From Xylogone sp. PMI_703 (taxonomy: Eukaryota; Ascomycota; Leotiomycetes): a stretch of 64,000 bases of DNA. Both the position numbers and the translations under genes were made by a program. The number at the start of each line of letters is the position of its first letter. The stretch's first letter is position 1. Location of the stretch: assembly GCA_021399445.1 (NCBI GenBank), contig JAJTUQ010000005.1:1426001-1490000 (forward strand), in the 5' to 3' direction. The notes under the pieces are model-generated. The model saw only the letters and a list, made by a program, of their open reading frames with translations. It was not told where the DNA came from and made no database searches. Below, piece after piece: positions 12,587 through 24,638 of the stretch.

Positions 12587-12612
12587 AGGAGGAGGAGGAG
12601 GAGGAGGAGGAT
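12587..12612. repeat. (GGA)n microsatellite
   Basis: A run of about eight uninterrupted GGA triplets in non-coding GC-rich DNA. Confidence 0.8.
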
Positions 12613-12630
12613 GTTGAACCCGGGCAGAGA

Positions 12631-12661
12631 TGGCTGGTGGTGGTTGTGGTGGTGGTGGTGC
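12631..12661. repeat. (GGT)n-type microsatellite
   Basis: A tract of tgg/ggt triplets with one interruption, 20 bp after the GGA run. Confidence 0.7.
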
Positions 12662-15044
12662 ATGCTGGTTTATCTTCAATCTAGCGCGGTTGCAGCAGTG
12701 GACCCGTATGGACCGTATGGACCATACTGCTAGGGCCAATAGCCCCGATGCCGGGAGCTGGCAGCGCGGTGGTGTGGTGATGGCATGGTGGAGCGGTGCT
12801 GGTGGTTGCGGGCTTGCGTTGCATCCACGAGGCCAGTTTGCAGCGTGTGGCAGCGTTCTTGCAGCAACAGGACCGGCATCGCAACGACCTCCTTCGGCCA
12901 AGGCTGCCGCTCGCCCATTCCAGCGCTCCTCCCTATTCGCCGCCTGCTGGGGCGCTGCCAGTTTTCGAAACGTAAGTCGACTCAGCTAGCAGCCAGCACT
13001 CACCGACGAGGCTAGCCCTCTGATCGCTGCGTTCCGCCTTCTGACTCGGTGTGCACAGCCGTGGCTCTCCTCTCTTATGCTGCGAACAGACCAACACGAG
13101 ATATGAGCCATGCGGTTCTGCGCTGGCACTGCTATTGGATGTTTGTTGGCTGCAACGTGATAGGAAGAGACCGGCGTGCAGGCGGGACGGATCTTTTCGT
13201 TCAGCGGCGCTGATCTGCTGCATGCACGCCGCACTGCAACGCGAACGCTCGCACATTTTCGAGTTCCAGACTCGAGTCCAGTATGATAGCTGGACATTTT
13301 CTGTTGTCTCCCACATTGATGCGCTTGGAAGTCTGCAAATAACGTGGAAGTTGGAAGTTCGATTAAGATTGAATGATGCCACTTATCATTTTCAGTGATT
13401 CGATTGAAGTTTGTTATTAAGACTCTATCCGAATTGTTTAGGTGGGGCCGGCATGCCTGCCCACATGAAGTTATCTCTCCTCGTCTAATCCTTCCACATC
13501 TGAGCCTCCAGAGCCTACTCCGCACGCCTGTAGTCGTCTACATTATCCGGTAGATACGAAGTGGAGAGAGGACTGCACACTGTGGCACGACTTTTACGGG
13601 ATGTTTCAACCAATGGGTATGCCATTCGAGTCGTAAGGTAAGCTGAATTGGTGGTTATCAATCATTTACAATGATTTAACCGATGGTTTTTGTGGCGCTT
13701 TTAATCTACACCTATACGCCTTTCGTAATTAGACAGATTGACATGCCTATGATTCTACTGGCATATAAGCACTAACGAAAAATAATCATCACTGCATTCA
13801 GTAATGGACTACCAGTCGATGTGGTACCTGGCTGTCTATGTCTTGAGCCTCCCGCACAGTCCACCAAGTTCGGAAACCCATGCCGGTAATCCTTGGAATG
13901 TTAGTCTGTACGAGCCTATGATAGAGAAGAGTGAGAGAAGTCATTATTGTCTCTTGCGCCAAGCTTATATCCTCCACGAGGTGAAGACCCATGTTTTCGT
14001 TGGTTTGTATGCCAGTAATAAGCGATTGGTTAATACGTTGATATGCAGCAATAACTATCCCGCATGCTGCCTCAACACGTCCATCTACTTCCGGATCTAA
14101 ATATCCATAGATGTATGCAGGCCAACTATGTTGCTTGTTCTTTGCATAGCAAAGGCATTTTTAACAGTCATGAGATGGCGTAAAATAATGCTCGCTGGTT
14201 GACAAAATCAACCATCTTCCCGCTCAGCAGTTTCAGCACTCGTCTGAGATCAAGGTCTCGAATCACGGAAAGATACAGAAGACTTACGTGGCGTGTCATT
14301 GCCGAGAACGTGGTGCTCCTCCTACCTTCCTCCGTTCTCAAGTATCTTTATGGGTATTGTATGATCTTCTTTTCTCATCTGGTGAAATAGCCACCCTACT
14401 TTTTTTACATTCAAACACAAAATGTAAAGATTCCCAACTTTCCTACAGTGCTCTTTCCTGAAGATAATACGATTATCTTCATGAAAGCTAAGGCTTCCTT
14501 GCCGAGCCATGGAATAAATAGAGAATACTGCATTTGATCTTCCTTTGTCCCCTTACAAAAGGCCTGAAGATTTCCTTTATACAGTCCACCAATTTGACAA
14601 CGTCTCCAGGTTCTCCAGTGTTTGATGCGAGCAATCAGATTGAGGAACTGTCTTTATTGCGAATACTTGCTTCATTTAACTTGGTGATTCAAGACCCGGT
14701 TTGGATCTTATTAAGACAGATCTCATGATTGCGGAACGATCTGGGCTCTAGTGTACCCAGATGGGACTATGAGATTCAATCAATATTATGCGAGAAATTC
14801 TATAATTCTGTGTTGGAAACGGGGTTGTATGGTTATTTCAAAACCAAATTTAGTAAGAAATTTCAACCCAGATTACGAAATTGTACTTGTTTATCTCCTC
14901 CAGTAAGAGCCATTTACATCAACGCACGAATAGGAGTGCGCATTTCTCACGGTCATGATTTTGTTTCATATCTTAGCTTTTTGATTCCAGCGCTATATGT
15001 CTCGGCACAGATTGCCGCACAAAGGAAGAAGCCTAGGTCCATAC

Positions 15045-15322
15045 ACCGAGAAATATAGTGAGGATTTCTGATACTCAGATTTGCAACGATTCTTACATAC
15101 ATATATGGATACCAGCGCCGAGAAATATAGTGAAGATTTACGATATCCAGATCTGCAACGATTTTTGCTTTCAAGGCACATATGCACGAATATCAGCGCC
15201 GAGATATATAGTGAAGATTTCTGGTACTCAGATTTGCAACGATTTTTATGTGCGAACCACATATGTATGGCTATCAACGCCGAGAGATATAGTGAAGTCT
15301 TGAGAAACGCAGATTCGCAACA
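15045..15322 (+). repeat. Higher-order 72-81-bp tandem repeat inside the array
   Basis: The first four plus units start at 15045, 15117, 15198 and 15279, giving steps of 72, 81 and 81 bp. Unlike elsewhere in the array, their spacers are also related: they share cacatatg, a (g)atatcagc-like end before each unit, and attttt after each unit. This is recent local tandem duplication of unit plus spacer. Because the steps are multiples of three, frames stay open on both strands and show a 27-residue period. I regard this as a by-product, not a gene. Confidence 0.8.
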
Positions 15323-16485
15323 TTAAAAATACATGAGATCTCTTGTGAGAGAAGTCTAGTGAATTATGCTACCCATCACGAAATGTAGTGACGATCCGGC
15401 AATTCCAAAACCAGGGGTTCAAAGCCTTTATGTTGTTTGATTAATCTAGTTAGTCCCAGAAATATAGCTCTCCCGGAAAAGTCAGTGAGGAACTAGAAGG
15501 CTCACATCTACGACTTTACAGATATCATCCTTCAAAATTTTTGCTTGTCAATATCTCCTGAGGTAGTCTCTTGGGACAAGTCCGGAACATAGGGAGACGT
15601 CTTAATTCTTGGTGGCCATGTTATCTATGTTTGTTTGCTGCCCCAGTGTGACAATTTTATATTTCTAATCTCTGAGATACACAATTCAAAGCGGCTTTGC
15701 TTGTGAAAGGAGAAATATTTACGAGAGAGTGTTTCAACGCGCCGAGAAATATAGTGAAGATTCTCTATACTCAGACTCGCAACATTTCGACGGATGCCTT
15801 CTGTTCCCTGCTTCCAGATAACCATTTATAGAAGAAGCTAAACCTGCGCCGAGATATATAGTGACGAATTCTTGAGCTTAGATACGCAACGTAAACTGGC
15901 TCCTTGTTTCTCAACCCCTTGATATGACCCAATCACGCATCATGCACACGATATCAGGCTATATAGTAATGGCTTCAGCTTTGTCAGACATGCAACGTTT
16001 GCCTGAGAGCTCATGCCGAGCAACATAGCGCTGGAGTTCAACGCGTAGAGACGCAACGAAACTTTCACTCTCCAAGCATCTTGCCGACGGAGAAAGCTAC
16101 AAACAAAAGTGCTCTATGACATAATATTAGCACTTGTTTTGGGACATTATGGACTTATGGGATCCATGCAACATACACCGAGAAGAACAGCACTTGGATG
16201 AGGGTCGACGATAGACAACAGGCATATAACACACCTTGGGTAGCCATCGGTCAAAGGCTATGGCGTTGAGTTTTCACTTTAGATACGCAACGGAATATTT
16301 GTCTCATGCGCTGAGAGTATAGCGCTGGAATGGATGATCGAGACAAGCAACGAATATATATGTCTTCATAGGTTAACCCATGCCGAGCATTATAGCGCTG
16401 AGTTTTCGATATCAGATATGCAACAAAGTATCATGTAAAATGCCGAGAGTAATAGCGTTGAAATATGAGACTAAGATACGCAACG

Positions 16486-16895
16486 AAACTTTGGATGTTT
16501 GACTGTATCTCAGCATTCTTGATGCCTTATGGGAAAGTCGGACAGGGGCTGAGTGTGGATGTATACAGGTATTTCTACCTCTTCCTAGAGGGAAGAGAGG
16601 ATCTTTCAATGCTGCAAATCTGGACACTCAAGATCTTCACAATATATCTTGGCATGCATCATATACATGGTCACTACACTATGAAGAGTATAGAATCCTT
16701 TCACTAGAGGTCGAAGTGTAACAACCCGTCACTACATATATCCCAGCATTTCAGCCACATCTGGATCGAGATTCTAGTAGATTGTTGAAGGAGGGGTATT
16801 GATACATCTGAGTCTAAGAGACAACTACCATACTGTTCTGCACGTATGAATTCACCTTTATATGCGACTAATAAGCAGAAATCCCACTTCTTGAG
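16486..16895. other. Orientation-switch segment of the 44-bp array
   Basis: About 410 bp between the last clear plus unit and the first clear minus unit. A worn minus unit ends near 16747 (cgtcacta, then cccagcatt), so the true switch lies between 16485 and about 16703. No gene or terminal repeat is visible here. Confidence 0.6.
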
Positions 16896-17848
16896 CGTTG
16901 CGGATCCGGATAGGAGAAATCGTTACTATATCTCTCGGCGTTGTTTGATATACCGGGCACCGATCATCTCTAAAATGGATATGTTAGAAATCACACCTCA
17001 TTTTACGTTGCGGATCTGAGAATGGGAAATCGTCACTATACTTCTCGGCATTGGGATAGTATATAGACAGACTAGTCTCACAGAAGGGGTCAACATAAAC
17101 GTTGCAGATCTGAAGCTTCAAAACCGTCACTATATCTCTCGGCATTCATAATAGGAGCACCTTCAAAAACCGTTGCGGATCTGAGGACCGAGAATCGTCA
17201 CTATATCTCTCGGCGATTGCACCTTCAAATCGTTGCGAATCTACGAACCGAGAACCATCACTATAACTCTCGGCGGTAGAAAAAAGGGGGTTATTCTAGG
17301 AAACAAAGCGCCTTCAAAATCGTTGCACATCTGGATGCCAAAACCCGTCACTATCTATCTCTCGGCATTAAAATCCCCACCCGCTTTCAAGAAAAAGACA
17401 CAAGCAAACGTTGCACATCTACGCTTCTGAAATCTTCACTATATTTCTCGGCATCTGTCGAACCTCAGGGGGGTAGACAGACTACCTCTAGACCACTTCC
17501 AAAACCCACACCAATCGTTCCATGCTTAGGACATCTGATTTGTCACGGCAAGACAAAATAATGAAAGACAAAAAAGGGGCTTTTATTGTTGCGGATTTGG
17601 AATTCTAAGATCTCCACCATGTATGTGTCTTTTCTACAATTTTGAGAATAATGGAATATGTCCAAAATTATGAATCTAGGCTTCTAAATTTCTCTGTTAT
17701 CTCTCGGCAAGAAATACTACAGCTTCCGGTGGATATCCACAAATATTGTGAGTAAGATATTAGGGCCCCTCTTTTCTCGGCGTGAGGGGCATCTGGAACT
17801 CCTTCGTTGCGTCTCTTCGCTTTGAGATTTAACGCTATAACTCTCGGC

Positions 17849-20800
17849 GTGAATCTTTCGCCGGTATCTTCTGGAAACCCAGGCGTTGTAAACCTGAGAC
17901 CTAGCCATCATGTTGCCGTAAGTTGTGTGTGAGCACTTTCTAACCACCATTGGCTGTGCTGTCATATAAGTCTAAGGTCTGCACCTGATATTATTCTGTT
18001 TGGTACAAAGTATCTGACCATATAGTGTTAGTTTGGTTGTATTGAGGTTTTGTTCATATCTCCAGCCTGTAAGCTGTGTAGTGACAATTCAGGGGCTATG
18101 TGTTTACGGAACAAAGGTGCTGATGACGCGGCTCAGATGATGTTGAATCTTCTCCCTACCTTCTCCTCTACTTATAGCCTAGACTACATTATTCCTACAA
18201 AATATTGTGCATTGCGTGTATCTCTAGTTGATACCTTCTTACCTACCTGCAAATAGTGCAGAACTGGAACCATGTTATACTAGTTACTAATTATAATGTT
18301 TATTCAAGGCAACTAGCAGCTGAATAAAATTTCCTTATATAGCTAAAGAAGGGTAGATATGTGTCAGCGTAAGCTGACGATTGCCGGGCACTATGGAGTG
18401 GGCTTGAAGAAGTGCGGGGAAATCTCGTATGCTGCAGTGCATAATTGAAAACTACTCGGTGGAGCACAGTAAGATGCAGGACAGACCTTTGCTTCATCCG
18501 CGCTGCGGACGAAACAAGAGCGAACTCTTCTTCCAAGTTACCGTGTAAATACTACACAAATGTCCATGTTACGAAATCCTTAGAAGGGCTCTTCGGCTGG
18601 ATACCGATTGCGTTAAGCAAGGACCTTCATTATTAGTAACGTGTTGTCGAATTTAGAAACTTGTGTGTGATTGATAATCGTCCATCTCCCCCTTACTTTC
18701 GTATCGTTTTGAAACGAGGACCCTCATGAGAATACATAGTACGGTTGGGTATCAATGGAAAGGTGGCCATGTAAGGAGAATAGTACGGTACAGATGTGGG
18801 CGGGGCTGTTGCTGGTTCTATGCTCGCATAATTCTAAATAATACGGCAAGATAACTTTGATCAACGTCGTTGTGCAGGTTGATGTGTCGCATATTATGGA
18901 ATCGGAGGTCATCGGTGGTTATGTAAGGCCAAACTACCTCCCTATGTCTTGGATATTCTCCGCTGCGAGATAGTTCCTTGGGGCTTCTGTTTTCGTGATA
19001 GTTTGGGTTGGTCATTTGTGATGGTGACTGATGGTTGTCCTGGCTTCCTCCCGGATAGGTAGCAGCCGGTCGAGAGTTATGTTATTCCTAGAAGTTTTAT
19101 CCAGGCTGCGTCGTAAGGCTGCTCGTATTTCGCTCTGGATACAGATATCTCACCTGATTGGTTGCCTTTACGACCAAATGCGCGATGATTAAGCTTGCGG
19201 CGTAGCCATTGGGAACAATTCCTCTGGCACAGTCGAATGTGCAGAGTACTGGTAGGCGATGATGCTCTAATTATTGGTGATTGCCGGAAAAATACTTATA
19301 CGCGTACATTGCAGCATGACCCAGCGCCTGTAGGGTTACAATAGGAGTTTATCATGACGACAGTACAGTGCTGAGTGACGGATCAGTTGCTGCGATCCTT
19401 CTGCACTTCTGCAAGCTGTGCCTCGCATTCGCGTTCGGCGACACAACTCCATGGCTGCCCCAAGGGATCATCGTACAGTAGCAAGACTTCCTTGTGTTTC
19501 CTGATGTTTCCCTGACTCAACGCATCACTTGGTCGGGCGGTAATTCCCGATGTTGGTTTAGGGTGCTGACATCAACTCCAGTGATAGCGTTTGCACGATT
19601 GACTTGTTAGGACCTTGACTTTAAGCCACTCCATGAAGTAAGTACTCTGGTACTGTACTGCCGTAGCGAGGCAAAGCCATTACCATACTCCGTAGAGAGG
19701 ACTGCTCGGTACTTGTAGTATCTGGAGGTTTCACATGTCTGAGCCCATCTCTCAGCATCAGTCCACCGTTCAAATCCCATGCTAGCAAGCGGGTACCTAT
19801 CCTCGTGTACTCCCTAGCCTGCAAATCTGCCAGATATGTTCCGAGATTCGGGCGAACTTGCACAAAGAGGCAAAGTTGTTGGACTGAGCGTTGCATCGTG
19901 GCTGCCGCGTGCGTGGAAGCTGCACGAGCTAAGCCAAGGACGGATGTCTTCCATACGGTTGGTTGGGCTTGGTAACGGAGATTGGAGGGCCGTAAAAGCT
20001 TGGGTAATAACCGTCTTGGATCGATTGAACCTGTTTAGGGCACATTTCCGCGACGGCTGAATGGTTGCTGGAGTGCTCGAGAAGTCTGAATTGAGGCAGA
20101 GTGGAGAGACGGCGGATGCAGGCGAGGCAGGCTGGCTTGCAGGCATCGGGTTAGGGCGATGGAAGCGGGAAGGGATGATCCGGGCGAGGATGACATAACT
20201 CGTGCACAAGTCGCGGTATAACTCGATCCAGACCCAGAAATGGCAAAGCTCATATTGCACAATGATGGATAAGCTGATCATAACCACTCACAGTGCAGAT
20301 AATCGTGCATAAATTGCACATGCATGCATCCATGCCAATTCACAAGATGCACAACTACCCCTCGGATAGCAAGGGCCCACCCGGGACCCAGCAATCCATC
20401 TCTCGTCCATGCGCCATCCCGGCGTTAAACTTTTCTAAACTCCAAAACCTTCTTCCTCGCTACCGCCCAACCCAGCTCGTTCAGGCACTGGGATTTGTTC
20501 ACCGGCCTGACACTTTCGCTGGTTTGTTGCCATGATGCTCTTTTTGTGGTCTCTTTGTGCAGTGATCCCGCTGCTTTGGGATCGGACATCCGCTGGAGAT
20601 ACCGTCGGCCGCTATGTACGCCCGCTCTGAGCCCCAATGGCTTGAACCATATATTAGATCTAGGAACGCGTTATGGTAGTCGTGTTGCCACCCGTGCTGC
20701 AGTCTCGTACTGTAGGGTTTTCTTTTTCTCCGTTTGTTTCTTAATATATATCTTTTCCCTTTTTACATTCTGCAAATACCAACTATTGCACGGCGCAAAC

Positions 20801-21111
20801 CATTGCTATTGATAAGTATTACGGCTACAGTGACATCCAACGGTCACAATCAAGGCTGGTGCGTTGCGGTGTGCTCGTCCCAGATCCTCCCTAGCAAAAG
20901 GACTGCCGATCCTCGGTCCCTCTTTTTTTCTCACCAAGTACTTCTAGACCTTCGTTCCTCTTCTGTTTACTTGCCTCATTCCTTCCTACCATCCTTTCAA
21001 TCTGGGACCTCTTCTTCTCTCTCGCCGCGTGCCTTTTCAACCCTTTCACGTGTGCACCTGATTCCCAATCTTCAAGTGGAGCTGCGTCTGCTTTAACTGC
21101 GCTCCTTGACA
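17849..21111. other. Intergenic region upstream of the MFS gene
   Basis: No supported gene. Short frames on both strands lack motifs. The last 350 bp before 21112 are CT-rich with a ttaatatatatc run near 20740, in keeping with a promoter and 5' leader. Confidence 0.4.
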
Positions 21112-23075
21112 ATGGCTTCCTCAAATAACGGCGACCTTGAAAAGGCCTTGGAGGCTGGTGCGCCTGCCAACGACATTGAGCGCCGCACAACTGGTACCGG
21201 TTCAACCAAGTACGATGCGGCCGACCAGGATGTTCCATCGTCCAAGAAGGACGAGGGCATTTATCCCGATTCTGATCATGAACAGGTGGAGGCTATGGAC
21301 CAGCTTCACCAGGAGGACTTGGTACGGGAGAAGGTACGTGATAGATAACACCCGCCGCCAAGGTTGTCATAAAGCTTCGCGGCGCAAATTGAAAGTGAGG
21401 ATATTAAACTGACTGTCATAAATTCATAGACTACCGAATCCATTAGAGCTGGTCTGAGGCCCAAGCCCTCCCAGGCTGAGCTGGACCGAACTACCACTCG
21501 AGCGAGCTCCAAGAGCAAGCTCTCGAGAATAGCCACAGCTTTGAGTCGCAAGTCAAAGAAGGAGTACCTTCCTGCCGCTCCCCTCCCTCTCAGCGACCTC
21601 TCCCGCGGAATTGTGGGCTGGGAATCGCAGGATGACCCTGAAAACCCATTGAACTTCCCCGACCGGCGCAAGTGGTTCCTGATTTCTCTCCTGGCTGCTA
21701 TTACCTTCCTCTCCCCGCTCGCCTCCTCCATGTTTGCGCCTGCCATACCATTCATGAATGAGGAATTTCACAACACCTCTGACATCCTGTCCTCTCTTTG
21801 TGTCTCCATCTTCGTCCTAGGCTACGCCGTCGGTCCATTGTTCCTTGCGCCTTTATCCGAGCTGTATGGAAGAGCCAATGTTCTGAACTTTGCAAACGCC
21901 ATCTTTGTTGTGTGGCAGATTGGTTGCGCAAAGGCACCTAGTCTGGGATCCCTTATCGCCTTTCGCTTCCTCGCTGGCATAGGAGGCTCTGGCTGTCTGA
22001 CGATTGGTGGTGGTGTTATTGCCGACCTCTTCTCTGCTGATCGCCGCGGCCTTGCAACCTCCATTTACAGTCTTGGTCCTTTGTTTGGCCCCGTTGTGGG
22101 CCCCATTGCTGGAGGCTTTATCGGTCAGCAGATTGGCTGGCGATGGGTTTACTGGATTCTTCTCATTGCATCTGCCACTATCAGCATCGGTATCATTTTC
22201 CTGAATAGAGAGACAAATCCCCGGGTTCTAATTCACCGTAAGGTGCAGCGTCTCTCCAAAGAGCTGAACCGTACCGATCTACGCTCCTGTTACGATGAAG
22301 AAGGCCATGGTCCGCACTCAAAAGGTCAGATCCTTCTCAACGGTATTCTTCGCCCAATGAAGATGCTCTTCTTCTCTCCAATTGTCCTCATCTTATCTCT
22401 CTACTTGGCCGTCGTCTATGGTCTGCTTTACCTATTGTTCACCACGATCACCGAAGTCTTCGTCTCCAACTACGGCTGGCAGGTTGAACTGTGTGGATTA
22501 GCCTACATTGGTATTGGTCTGGGATTTTTCCTTGGCCTATTGGTAGTAGCAAGGATCTCAGACAGCACCGTAGTCTCAATGACCAAAGCCAACGGCGGTA
22601 TATTCGAGCCTGAGATGAGGTTACCTGCCTGTCTCTTTTTCGCCTGCTTCATCCCGATCACCTTTTTCTGGTATGGATGGACGGCGGATAAACATGTTCA
22701 TTGGATCGTACCCATTATTGGCTTGCTTCCAGTAAGTTATCCTTGGTTATTCCTTTCTTTCTAACCTGTTCTCGTTGTCGAACTAACATTTTCGCGCAGT
22801 TCGGCTTTGGCATGATGGGTATCTTCATCCCTATCCAAACTTACCTCATCGACTCCTTCCCCATGTTTGCTGCTTCTGCCATTGCAGCCTTGACCGTCTC
22901 TCGATCACTTTTCGGAGCTTTCTTGCCACTCGCTGGTCCGACTATGTATTCCTCGCTAGGACTTGGTTGGGGGAACAGCACGCTGGGATTCATCGCCCTT
23001 GCACTTATTCCAGCCCCTGCCCTAATCTACAAGTATGGCGGCAAGATTAGGAAAGATCATCCTGTCAAGCTGTGA
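21112..23075 (+). CDS. MFS transporter, DHA1 (polyamine/drug:H+ antiporter-like), 599 aa
   Basis: Three exons: 21112-21333, 21430-22731 and 22800-23075, with introns 21334-21429 (GTACGT...TAG) and 22732-22799 (GTAAGT, aactaac branch, GCGCAG). The joined frame has 599 codons. The first 180 residues or so are hydrophilic and cytosolic. Then come DPENPLNFPDRRKWF, the lead-in typical of Tpo1/Flr1-type carriers, motif A APLSELYGRANVL, motif C-like YSLGPLFGPVVGPIAGGF, and GWRWVYWILLI (TM6 entry). The family exports polyamines, azoles, cycloheximide and similar cations by proton antiport; the substrate here cannot be told. The ATG at 21112 is preferred over an upstream in-frame TTG. The gene is convergent with LEU1, 1.56 kb away. 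Confidence 0.9.
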
Positions 23076-24638
23076 GCGTCCTGATTATTAGAGCAAAAGT
23101 GTTTTAACGCAGTGATGAACTACGTGAGAAAGACTATTTCTCATTCTAATAGAACACTGCCGAAAGAAAAGTGGTTTGATTAGGGTTCTGCATATAGATC
23201 GGCTTTATGGGTCCCACCATCTCCCCTCTCTTACCACAGAGTAGCCTGAGGATTGCACTTTGTTTTTGGAGATTGCATTTGTTAGGCGTTGTATGGATTC
23301 GTTTCAGGGATGGATAAACAATGTTGTAGCGGGTGTCACTTTTGCCTCGTGAAGCCACCGTTCCGTTTTGATCTTGGACTGGCTTCGTTTTGCTTTTTTC
23401 TATTTATAGCAGTGATACCGGCGTGGAAAGAGATAAAAGTTCAGGCTGAGAAGAGAGGAAGAGAGCACTCGACGAGTGTCTTTGAAGATGTGTTTGTTTG
23501 GGTTGTGAGCGTTGAATGCAGGCACATTTGGACACGCAGTAATGCCTCTGAGCTATGGTTTTAGTGTATAGCAGTTACTTAATTAGATACCTAATGAGAC
23601 GCCTCGAGTAATGATTATCTTACTTGGACGGCCCTTTTCGCTTCTGTCTGGCTGATCTTTGAGATTTGCCTTGGATCTATATCAGGCATCTAAGAGTAAA
23701 TCTGTTTCAGACTAACATCATCACAAACCTTTTATGCTCCCAAGCCTAGGAGCAAAGCCAATCACTAGTATTGGGTCCTTTCCATCGATCCACATTCACT
23801 CATTCACCACCAATGAAAACAAAAAAAAAACACTAGAAGCCCCCCGCAGAGATGGAATAAACCAAAAAGAGGCAAGAACTTGGAAGTGTGTAGATACCTA
23901 CATCTTTTCATCCCTGACAAGGAGCTGATTACTTTCCATTCAAATCTCACATCATAAACTTCCCTCAATTGGAAAGAGAAGGGTCTCGCATCACGGCTAA
24001 CTTTATAGTTAGATATTCCTTTTTTAGTCCCACTAGTTTGCTAGGGGTACATGGTGTGCGTGGTTCAAAGTAAGTTCGTCGTTGGCTCCAGATGGCTGAT
24101 GGGGCTTGTAGTTATTTATTGAGGTGTGTTGTCAATGGGGACAGAGACAGAGATTCTGCAGAATGCAACTGTGTGTTTTGAGTGCTATCGATGGTGTTAC
24201 GATAACATGATGTGGGAGGAATGAGTTAACCCCTTTTTGAACTGGTGGACGGGCGAGAAGGGCTGTATATACAGAGATCCAGGCATGACGAGGAAGTATT
24301 GGCTTTTACGATAGTAGATGGTTCAAGTTTCCACACCTTGGACATATTCACAATTGTTCTTGAGAGATATCATTGGGGAAGGGAATATTAAATTCCATTC
24401 AAGACTAAACAAGTACGTTCGCTATTTAAGATCATTTAATAATGTCTCTTTGCTTTTCAAAATTACTTTTTTCCTCATTCAAAGGAGAAAAGATGCTAAA
24501 TAGTCATCATCAGGGTGTTCATCAAAGTAAAAAGGGTCTCCCCTTAAAAGTACCATTCAACATGCAACTGATTCCACACACTAATGTTAATCCCTTTGCC
24601 CCTCTTTTATAGTAAGAAGCAAGAAACAATACAAATGT
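23076..24638. other. Convergent intergenic region
   Basis: 1.56 kb between the 3' ends of the MFS and LEU1 genes. It must hold both polyadenylation regions. No additional gene was recognised. Confidence 0.45.

Larger units (their letters stand above)
11456..14962. other. 3.5-kb intergenic region, partly GC-rich
   Basis: No supported gene. The stretch next to the MFS gene is purine-rich and likely its 5' UTR and promoter. The 12.2-13.5 kb part is GC-rich with overlapping open frames on both strands, the usual by-product of high GC rather than evidence of genes. Microsatellites are listed separately. Confidence 0.4.
14963..17848. repeat. Array of 44-bp bipartite repeats in both orientations
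   Basis: About 26 copies of one 44-bp unit, 18 of them clear. The unit starts GCCGAGAgATATAGTGA, continues cGaTT, has a variable core of about 9 bp, and ends CAGATnnGCAACG. Plus units: 15045-15088, 15117-15160, 15198-15241, 15279-15322, 15741-15784, 15848-15891, 16015-16058, 16310-16352, 16382-16425, 16442-16485; weaker at 15953, 16177-16220 and 16249-16292. Minus units: 16896-16939, 17006-17049, 17100-17143, 17171-17214, 17231-17274, 17321-17366 (46 bp), 17409-17452, 17805-17848; weaker at 14963-15006, 16704-16747, 17587-17630, 17665-17708, 17738-17781. Spacers between clear neighbours are 16-66 bp, longer elsewhere, and mostly unique. Length is held at 44 even when many bases differ. It matches no named element I know. 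A field of sites for a DNA-binding protein, or a fold-back-like element, are possible readings. Confidence 0.95.

Noticed and set aside
12515..13525. Overlapping ORFs of 115-179 codons on both strands
   Set aside because: GC-rich, mutually overlapping frames with low-complexity Ala/Pro/Arg content and no motif; probably by-products of composition.
14953..15326. Protein-coding gene with 27-residue repeats
   Set aside because: Frames are open in several phases at once only because steps are multiples of three; unit spacing elsewhere in the array breaks any frame and no start or splice context fits.
14963..17848. CRISPR array reading of the 44-bp repeats
   Set aside because: Repeats are not identical, spacers vary widely in length, both orientations occur, and the genome is fungal with no cas genes.
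14963..17848. Integron attC-like or snoRNA-like array
   Set aside because: Ends do not form the GTTRRRY/RYYYAAC pair, and C and D box-like strings are not consistently present in either orientation.
14963..17848. Simple fold-back (mirror palindrome) element
   Set aside because: Subtype order is not mirrored (GTGA then GCG in both arms), so a plain palindrome does not explain it; kept only as a weaker alternative.
19814..20287. 157-codon minus-strand ORF
   Set aside because: No motif, Pro/Ser-rich, overlaps other frames and has no splice partners; not supported as a gene.
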